Below are positions 34,620 to 40,368 of a stretch of 40,368 nt of DNA, piece by piece (the stretch's first letter is position 1; the number at the start of each line of letters is the position of its first letter). Both the position numbers and the translations under genes were made by a program. The stretch comes from Aerococcus sp. UBA6277 (GTDB lineage Bacteria; Bacillota; Bacilli; Lactobacillales; Aerococcaceae), in NCBI RefSeq assembly GCF_002440555.1, contig NZ_DJUR01000004.1, positions 61,700-102,067 on the forward strand, given 5' to 3'. A model generated the notes under the pieces. The model was not told the origin of the DNA. It searched no databases and saw nothing but the letters and a program-made list of their open reading frames with translations.

Positions 34620-37085
34620 CTAAACAACTGCTGGTTTGAATCGTCTTAACCGTAAAGCATTGAGCAAGACCGATACGGAGCTGAAACTCATGGCGACTGC
34701 CGCAAACATTGGATTCATCAATGGTCCGCCAAAAATATGCAAGAGACCCATCGCAACTGGAATACCTACAAGGTTGTAAGCAAAAGCCCAGAACAAGTTT
34801 TGTTTAATGTTTCGTAGCGTTGCATGACTTAAATCAATCGCAGTCAATACAGCGGTTAAATCATTACGCATAAGGACAATATCAGCCGATTCAATCGCCA
34901 CGTCTGTACCTGATCCAACTGCAATACCGATATCTGCTTGAGCTAATGCGGGTGCATCGTTAATGCCGTCTCCAACCATCGCTACCTTCTTGCCTGCCTC
35001 TTGTAGTTTTTTGACTTCCTCTGCTTTATCTTCAGGTAATACTTCACTTAATACACTGTCTATACCCACTTGCTTAGCAATCGCTTTGGCTGTACGTTTG
35101 TTATCTCCAGTAATCATGATTACTTCAACACCGCGTCTTCTAAGTTCTTTAACAGCCTTCATACTATTTTCCTTGAGTGTGTCAGCTACTGCGATAATTC
35201 CAGCTAGTTCTCCATCAACAGAGAGATACATCGGTGTTTTTGCTTCGTCTGCTAAACGATCGGATTCTTTTTCCATGCTTGATAAATCAATCTTTTGCTC
35301 TAGCATCAGTTTACGGTTTCCAATGTACATATCTTTGCCCTCAATTTCAATTCGAATCCCGTGTCCAGGAATCGCTTCAAAATGATCTGGTTTAGCCAAT
35401 GTCATGTTCTCTTCTTTTGATTTTTGTACGATGGCTTCGCCTAATGGGTGTTCAGAACCTGTTTCACCAGAAGCTGCATAATATAAAAGATTTTCTTTAG
35501 TAATAAGAGGAGTTACCAAAATATCCGTCACGATAGGTTTACCTTCTGTCAGTGTCCCTGTTTTATCAAATACAATCGTGTCTAAATTATGAGTGGTTTC
35601 TAACGCCTCACCACTTTTTATCAAGACACCATGTTCTGCCCCTTTTCCGGTTCCAACCATAATACTTGTTGGAGTCGCCAAACCTAAGGCACATGGACAA
35701 GCAATGACAAGGGTTGTTATGATAACGGATAAAGTAAATATTCCAGATTGACCTGCAATTAACCAAGCAATCCCTGCTAAAACGGCTAATGCTATAACAA
35801 TCGGTACGAAATATCTGGTAATGATATCGGCCATTCGAGCAATGGGTGCTTTAGACCCTTGAGCATCTTCTACTAATTTTATGATTTGAGATAGAGTTGT
35901 ATCACTTCCCACTCGAGTCGCGCGGTAATCAATGGAACCATTTTTATTGATACTAGCCCCAATAACCTCGTCTCCACTTTCCTTTTCCACGGGGATACTT
36001 TCTCCTGTCAGCATTGATTCATCGACTGAAGTGCGTCCCTCAACAACAACACCATCTACAGGCATACTTTCTCCCGGACGAACTCGAATAACATCTCCTA
36101 AAGCGACTTCGTCCACAGTAATCTCTTGTTCCACACCATTACGTATCACTCGAGCTGTTTTAGGAACCAAGTTGACTAATTTTTCAATCGCTGAGGACAT
36201 TTGCCCCTTTGATCGCTCTTCTAAAAATAACCCTAACGTATGAAGAGTTAAGATAACTCCAGTCACTTCATAGTAAAGTAAATCTGAAAAGTTCCCGTAA
36301 CCTAAGCCAGCCCCGATCGTCGCTGCCAGACTGTATACAAAAGCGGCCGCGGTACCAAGGGCAATCAGGGAATCCATATTTGGGTGACCTTTAAATAAGG
36401 TTTTGAATCCCTTCTGGAAATATTCCCAGCTTACTACCATTATCGGCAAAGTCAGAATAAGTTGTAAAAGAGAAAAATTAAATGCATTTATCATTGGGTC
36501 AACGATATTTGGTAGAGGCATACCTACCATATGACCCATGGATATAATTAGTAAAGGGATTGTAAATATAATGGATATCCCAAAACGATTTGAAAGTTTC
36601 TTCATTCTTTTTTCTTTTTTCTCACGCTTCTCTGCTCGTGAATTATCTTGAGTCTCAGTTGTTTCTAATACGGCTGCATAACCACTATTGGATACAGCAC
36701 CAGTCACATCAGATACTGAAATTGCTGACGGGTTATAAGAAACTTGCATTTTTTCTGTCGCTAAATTGACGGAAGCTTTATCTACGCCCGACAACTTTCC
36801 GACAGCTTTTTCAATTGTCTGTGCACAGGATGCACAGGTCATCCCTTCAATTGCAAAGGTTTGCGTCGTTCCTTCTTGGGCAATCAGTTCATACCCTGAA
36901 TTATCCACCGCTTTTTGTAGATTTTCTACCGAAAAAGTTGGTTCATCGTACTCTATACTTAACTTCTCTGTTGCTAGGTTCACGGAAGCCTGTGTGACCC
37001 CACGTACTTTTTTTGCCGCTTTTTCTACTGTCTGCGCACAAGACGCACAGGTCATACCTTCTATGGCAAACGATTTATTCTCCAA
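34620..37085 (-). CDS. tcrA: Copper-transporting P1B ATPase, CopA/TcrA type
   Basis: The 821-residue pump opens with two HMA domains, each with GMTCASC (Cys 13/16 and 84/87). A basic linker rich in Lys and Arg follows, then eight membrane segments, TGES, the metal site [20 protein letters not shown], the SEHPLG His-Pro motif and [12 protein letters not shown], and [15 protein letters not shown] near the end. These are the CPC-type Cu(I) exporter features. ATG 37085 follows copY by 12 bases, so they are coupled. Together with the CopB-type pump it gives two copper pumps of different N-termini in one operon. Confidence 0.97.
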   Translation of the reverse strand: MENKSFAIEGMTCASCAQTVEKAAKKVRGVTQASVNLATEKLSIEYDEPTFSVENLQKAVDNSGYELIAQEGTTQTFAIEGMTCASCAQTIEKAVGKLSGVDKASVNLATEKMQVSYNPSAISVSDVTGAVSNSGYAAVLETTETQDNSRAEKREKKEKRMKKLSNRFGISIIFTIPLLIISMGHMVGMPLPNIVDPMINAFNFSLLQLILTLPIMVVSWEYFQKGFKTLFKGHPNMDSLIALGTAAAFVYSLAATIGAGLGYGNFSDLLYYEVTGVILTLHTLGLFLEERSKGQMSSAIEKLVNLVPKTARVIRNGVEQEITVDEVALGDVIRVRPGESMPVDGVVVEGRTSVDESMLTGESIPVEKESGDEVIGASINKNGSIDYRATRVGSDTTLSQIIKLVEDAQGSKAPIARMADIITRYFVPIVIALAVLAGIAWLIAGQSGIFTLSVIITTLVIACPCALGLATPTSIMVGTGKGAEHGVLIKSGEALETTHNLDTIVFDKTGTLTEGKPIVTDILVTPLITKENLLYYAASGETGSEHPLGEAIVQKSKEENMTLAKPDHFEAIPGHGIRIEIEGKDMYIGNRKLMLEQKIDLSSMEKESDRLADEAKTPMYLSVDGELAGIIAVADTLKENSMKAVKELRRRGVEVIMITGDNKRTAKAIAKQVGIDSVLSEVLPEDKAEEVKKLQEAGKKVAMVGDGINDAPALAQADIGIAVGSGTDVAIESADIVLMRNDLTAVLTAIDLSHATLRNIKQNLFWAFAYNLVGIPVAMGLLHIFGGPLMNPMFAAVAMSFSSVSVLLNALRLRRFKPAVV

Positions 37086-37097
37086 TTTTTTCGCTCC

Positions 37098-37553
37098 TTA
37101 TTCTCCATGATAATTTAAATGGCAATCGCATTGCCCTTCTGTACACTGACAATCCACTTCTTCTACTGCGAAAGCTTTTTTCATCTCTAATATTTCTTCT
37201 AGTCGCTGGATATCATCGAAGCTTAAGACATGATCTTCAATGATACTCCCTACTACATTCCCGACATTCTTTCGACAAATACGATCGAAAATATTGTTTG
37301 TAAAACTTCTTACCGCTTCTTTCTCTTCGATATTTGCCGAATAAATATATTTTCTACCTTCTTGTTCTGTATTCAGTGCGCCTTTTTCCACGAGTCGACC
37401 TAAGAGCGTTTTGGTTGTCGCTTCTTTCCAGTCCATTTTCTCTCCCAATGTAGAAATGACTTCTTTACTAGTCACTCGACCATTCGCCCAGACTACACGC
37501 ATAACTTCCCATTCAGCATCTGTGATATGAGGGTTAACTACTATTGTACTCAT
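37098..37553 (-). CDS. tcrY: Copper-responsive repressor CopY/TcrY
   Basis: CopY is a BlaI/MecI-like winged-helix repressor. The 151-residue protein starts with the DNA-binding part (ITDAEWEVMRVVWANGRVTS, then a recognition helix WKEATTKTLLGRLVEKG) and ends in the metal motif CxC-x4-CxC (CQCTEGQCDC, Cys 135, 137, 142, 144). In the known system Zn-CopY blocks the promoter and Cu(I) from CopZ displaces the zinc and releases it. The promoter upstream carries two cop-box-like sites. It is the first gene of the operon. Confidence 0.96.
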   Translation of the reverse strand: MSTIVVNPHITDAEWEVMRVVWANGRVTSKEVISTLGEKMDWKEATTKTLLGRLVEKGALNTEQEGRKYIYSANIEEKEAVRSFTNNIFDRICRKNVGNVVGSIIEDHVLSFDDIQRLEEILEMKKAFAVEEVDCQCTEGQCDCHLNYHGE

Positions 37554-37574
37554 TCTCTTTCCCTCCTAATTGTC

Positions 37575-37632
37575 TACATGAGTAAACGTAAATGTTTGAG
37601 ATAAGTTTACTATTGTAAACCATTATTGTCAA
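37575..37632 (-). promoter_or_regulatory. copY promoter with two cop-box-like operators
   Basis: Minus-strand -35 TTGACA (37627-37632) and -10 TAAACT (37604-37609) are 17 bases apart. A site at 37608-37617 (TACTATTGTA) overlaps the spacer and -10, and another lies at 37575-37584 (TACATGAGTA); each differs from the cop box TACANNTGTA at one position. Repressor binding here would block RNA polymerase. Confidence 0.78.
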
Positions 37633-37844
37633 GTCTTTTTTAAATAAATGTAACCAGCTATTATTGCCTTTGTTTTCCTATCTTTACCCAATACTAATTA
37701 TAAGGTTACCATTGATTTACTTTTATTGATTTTAGAATTCCTTATTTTTAAAATTATATTTTCTAAATATGATGAACACTATTGAGCAATTTAATTGTTT
37801 ATCGTATTTAGGAAATCAAGAATTGAGAAAAAGCGGAAAAATAG

Positions 37845-37892
37845 AAAAAAACCTATACACACGGAATTTATCATAGACTTCTTGTGTATAGG
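37845..37892 (-). terminator. Terminator of the DUF1541-DUF305 unit
   Basis: On the minus strand CCTATACACA (complement of 37883-37892) pairs with TGTGTATAGG (complement of 37852-37861), followed by seven T (37845-37851). It separates this unit from the copY operon. Confidence 0.9.
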
Positions 37893-37923
37893 GATCTTTT
37901 TACTTTTTAAATTTATTGAATGT

Positions 37924-38382
37924 TTATTCTTCTCCGTTTTCTTCTATATCTTCAATTAATTGTTCCATCTTAGCAATTTCTTCTTCTTGTGCTTGTATAA
38001 TTTCTTCGCTTAATTGCTGTACTCGTGGATCTGTGAGATTGGCATTTTCACTAGTCATAATAGCCGTAGAGTGGTGTGGAATCATGGCTCTCATCCAAGC
38101 AGTATCGTCTATGCCAACTTGGTTTTGAATAAGCCCAAACGATCCCAGCACGAGTAAGACTGAAAGCCCCATTATAACGGCGTTTAATTTTTTATTATCA
38201 TACATTTTCCACATAAAACCCATCATAATGATAGCCATGACTGCGCCCATCAAAATAGCCATATAAACACGGGTTTGACTAAAGTAAATGTGCGCAAATT
38301 CATTGACATTCACAAACATTAGAAAGTACATAATGATTGTTGAAATTAAAATCATGAGGGCAAATTTTAGGTATTTATTCAT
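37924..38382 (-). CDS. DUF305 membrane protein of the copper locus
   Basis: The 152-residue protein has three N-terminal membrane segments (about 5-25, 38-58, 66-86) and a short C-terminal piece of the DUF305 family with the signature MIPHHSTAIM (His 103, 104) and a glutamate-rich helix (residues 125-152). DUF305 proteins occur with copper-resistance genes in many bacteria; they are thought to bind metal through the His pair, but no activity is established. ATG 38382 follows AAAAAGGACGG. It lies 69 bases after the DUF1541 gene and probably shares its promoter. Confidence 0.85.
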   Translation of the reverse strand: MNKYLKFALMILISTIIMYFLMFVNVNEFAHIYFSQTRVYMAILMGAVMAIIMMGFMWKMYDNKKLNAVIMGLSVLLVLGSFGLIQNQVGIDDTAWMRAMIPHHSTAIMTSENANLTDPRVQQLSEEIIQAQEEEIAKMEQLIEDIEENGEE

Positions 38383-38451
38383 AAGTATCCGTCCTTTTTT
38401 AGTATTTCTTAAACTTTAAGTTTGGTAGGTATTTTAATGTATCACTAGTAA

Positions 38452-39807
38452 TTATTGAGCTAATTCTTCTTCAACAAACCATTTATGATTACGAACAACT
38501 GCTCCGCCATCTGTTGGTTGGTAATCCACCATATAAACATTCGTAGTTACAGCGTCATCAATTATTGCAGTTGCTCCTTCCATACCTTCCATATGGTCGG
38601 CTTCTAATGTCACTTCTTCTCCAGGTTCAAATGCGCCTTTGGTTGACTCAGAAATGTCTTCGTGGATAACCCAGCGATGATTTTCCACTCGTTCTCCACC
38701 ATTGGTTGGATTGAAAGAAACTTCATAAACCGTCGTAGCAAATACGCCAGAAACAGTTGCTTCGGCACCTTCCATTCCAGGCATATGATCGCGCTGAAGA
38801 ATAACAGATTCTCCTACCTCGTACATCGGATTTTCAGCTTCTTCCAAGCCTTCTGTAATTTCTCCCGACTCATCATGCTTCATATCTCCCATATTATCCA
38901 TATCTCCCATATTATCCATATCTCTTGTTTTTTTGGACTCGCTAATTATCTGGTTCTCATAGCTATCTTCTAATGATGGTTGATTTTCAAGTGTATAGTT
39001 AGCAAATATTAAATCAGCGTTTTTAATATTAAATGCTTCAGTTAAATCGTCTACTGAAAAATTAGTACTTTGAGAAATCGCCCAGAGAGTATCTCCCCAA
39101 ACCACTTCGTAATTTTGAAGTTCTTCTAATGTATCGTATTGGGAAACATCTGCTTGTACTTCTTCTACTGTACGCGCTCTCCAAAATTGGCTTGAGTCTT
39201 GTACTTCTTCCCCTAATTCTTCTTCTACTAGCCATTTATGATTTTCAACAGTATCACCTGTTTCTGTATCCGTGTACGTGACCATATAAACAGTGGTGTC
39301 TTCTACCGAATCAATAGTTGCGGTCACCCCTTGCATACCGGGCATATGGGAAGCTTCTAGAACGACTTCGTCACCTGCTTGGTAAGGCTCGTCTTGGGCA
39401 TTTTCAACTTCCTCGTGTACAACCCATTTGTGATTGGCGACTTCCTCTCCTGTTTTGGTATCGTTATAGGTGATTTCATAGGCAATTGAATCAAAGGCGC
39501 CTACAACCTCACCTGTAGCTCCCATCATTCCTGGCATGTGATCGGTTTGAATCGTTACTTCGCTTCCTTCTGGATAAGTTGGATTTTCTGCTTCTGCCAA
39601 TCCTTCTGGAATTTCCCCAGATTCATCATGTTCCATACCTTCGTGGCCTGTTTGAGATTTATCCGTTGTCTCGCTAGCCACCGTTTTCGATCCAGTTTGA
39701 GCAGCATTATCTGCATCATCAAGTGTATTCGCGCCTACCTTATTCACTAGTGGATAAGAACTTAATAATGCTACAGATAAAAGACTACTTATAATTGTTT
39801 TTTTCAT
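38452..39807 (-). CDS. Secreted protein with four DUF1541 repeats and a LysM domain
   Basis: I start at ATG 39807 (MKKTIISSLLSVALLSSYPL, a signal peptide), with AAGGAGAG upstream. The 451-residue protein has four DUF1541 units (about 80-135, 141-197, 330-386, 393-449), three with DHMPGM or SHMPGM and one with DHMEGM near the start, and all ending in NH(K/R)W. Residues 232-276 form a LysM domain (VVWGDTLWAISQSTNFSVDDL) and 294-320 hold the His/Met/Asp-rich DMDNMGDM repeats and DESGEITEG. DUF1541 (YdhK) units come in pairs, so this is a duplicated pair separated by a wall anchor. It probably binds copper outside the cell; that role is inferred. A cop box lies just downstream of its promoter. 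Confidence 0.85.
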   Translation of the reverse strand: MKKTIISSLLSVALLSSYPLVNKVGANTLDDADNAAQTGSKTVASETTDKSQTGHEGMEHDESGEIPEGLAEAENPTYPEGSEVTIQTDHMPGMMGATGEVVGAFDSIAYEITYNDTKTGEEVANHKWVVHEEVENAQDEPYQAGDEVVLEASHMPGMQGVTATIDSVEDTTVYMVTYTDTETGDTVENHKWLVEEELGEEVQDSSQFWRARTVEEVQADVSQYDTLEELQNYEVVWGDTLWAISQSTNFSVDDLTEAFNIKNADLIFANYTLENQPSLEDSYENQIISESKKTRDMDNMGDMDNMGDMKHDESGEITEGLEEAENPMYEVGESVILQRDHMPGMEGAEATVSGVFATTVYEVSFNPTNGGERVENHRWVIHEDISESTKGAFEPGEEVTLEADHMEGMEGATAIIDDAVTTNVYMVDYQPTDGGAVVRNHKWFVEEELAQ

Positions 39808-39842
39808 ACGATTTCTCTCCTTTTGGTGATACCGCCTTTGTC

Positions 39843-39900
39843 TACAAATGTAGTTGAATGAACTTACATGTATTTTATAATTACCCCTTATCATTGTCAA
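39843..39900 (-). promoter_or_regulatory. Promoter and cop box of the DUF1541 gene
   Basis: Minus-strand -35 TTGACA (39895-39900) and -10 TAAAAT (39872-39877) are 17 bases apart. A perfect TACANNTGTA cop box (TACAAATGTA) lies at 39843-39852, and a tighter TACATGTA palindrome at 39865-39872 touches the -10. Both are downstream of or on the promoter, fitting repression by CopY. Confidence 0.82.
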
Positions 39901-40368
39901 ACACTTTGATTTTTATCAATTACAAATGAAGACTTATCGTTGTTTTTATTATCTCATCAATATTTAAAAAGCGATTCCATAATAAACACGTAGATTAATT
40001 TAGAAACCAAAGACAACAAATTATCCCTTAGATCACCTATAAATCCCTTATTAATGCCCACTAATTTTAATTGTTTTTAAAGTACTTCTTTTACAAGTTC
40101 AGTCAAGCCCATATCTTTCGTTAAGATTTATGTTGCAACCTATAGTTATAAGAAATGAATATGGCAAAAAATGATTAGGTAGCGTTTATTAATCCATGTT
40201 CATTAGTCTTAAGTTATGACTATAACAAACCTAGTATTTGCATCCATCTAAATTCTTATTTCTTAAAATGCGGACTGCTTATTCTTAATTTCGAAAAAGA
40301 ATATCTCCAACAAAAAAACAGTTCTCTTAAACAAATAAAATGGACCCTGAATCTCTACCCGAAAACTG
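39901..40368. other. Gene-free AT-rich right end
   Basis: No frame on either strand here looks like a real gene and I see no tRNA, strong hairpin or clear promoter. The last 30 bases (TGGACCCTGAATCTC and beyond) begin with the same TGGACCC as many IS ends, but that is too short to call. Confidence 0.5.

Noticed and set aside
39808..39900. Longer start of the DUF1541 gene adding 31 residues
   Set aside because: It would begin on the -35 element and read through the cop box; the downstream ATG has a strong binding site and starts a signal peptide.
40320..40368. Right-edge IS end beginning TGGACCC
   Set aside because: Only about 15 bases resemble an IS terminus and no partner or transposase is visible within the window.

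Overview
The window looks like a low-GC Firmicutes chromosome of the order Lactobacillales. The dipeptidase PepV, T-box leaders in front of pheS and leuS, a multi-LysM glucosaminidase and a YtgP-type flippase fit that. An Aerococcus-like genus is my guess from overall style, not something the sequence proves. No rRNA, tRNA, CRISPR array or intact transposase was seen. Almost every gene lies on the minus strand; the plus strand carries only a small membrane protein at 4.6 kb, an mnmM-like gene with a membrane-protein partner at 29.6-30.9 kb, and a gene tail at the left edge.

Layout. 0.1-5.9 kb: a short hypothetical ORF, the branched-chain amino acid exporter pair azlC-azlD, a twin-ATPase ABC protein, murB with a terminator-like hairpin in its leader, a divergent small membrane protein, then tsaE and a GNAT acetyltransferase. 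6.0-6.4 kb holds the debris of an HTH gene. 6.5-9.1 kb: pta and a FGGY sugar kinase, probably gluconokinase. 9.3-13.1 kb: pheS-pheT behind a T-box with a Phe specifier. 13.3-20.8 kb: housekeeping and cell-wall genes (HxlR regulator with an HD protein, a SpoU methyltransferase, pepV, rsuA, a ytgP/murJ-like flippase, a pyridoxamine kinase). 20.9-23.6 kb: leuS behind a second T-box. 23.6-26.9 kb: the early shikimate operon aroF-aroB-aroE. 27.0-30.9 kb: a secreted glucosaminidase with eight LysM domains, and mnmM with a membrane protein. 31-40 kb: an accessory copper-resistance block.

Most interesting system. The aro operon is preceded by what appears to be a complete ribosome-mediated attenuator. 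It has a strong promoter and a good ribosome binding site. It encodes a 38-codon peptide in which 12 of 14 consecutive residues (9-22) are Phe or Tyr. It ends in a very stable terminator whose 5' arm can alternatively pair with codons 25-29 of the peptide ORF. This is the pheL/trpL logic of enterobacteria in a Gram-positive aro operon, where T-boxes or protein regulators would be expected. The DAHP synthase it controls has no recognisable allosteric domain, so transcription may carry much of the end-product control.

The copper block has the gene order copY-copA-copZ-copB, the order of the enterococcal tcrYAZB operon rather than of copYZAB. Next to it are a DUF305 membrane protein and a secreted DUF1541 protein with an internal duplication and a LysM domain. 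A cop-box-like site sits over the copY promoter, and a perfect one lies just downstream of the DUF1541 promoter, so one regulator probably controls both units. An IS-like 17-bp inverted repeat, a CC-motif orphan protein and gene-free AT-rich flanks suggest acquired DNA.
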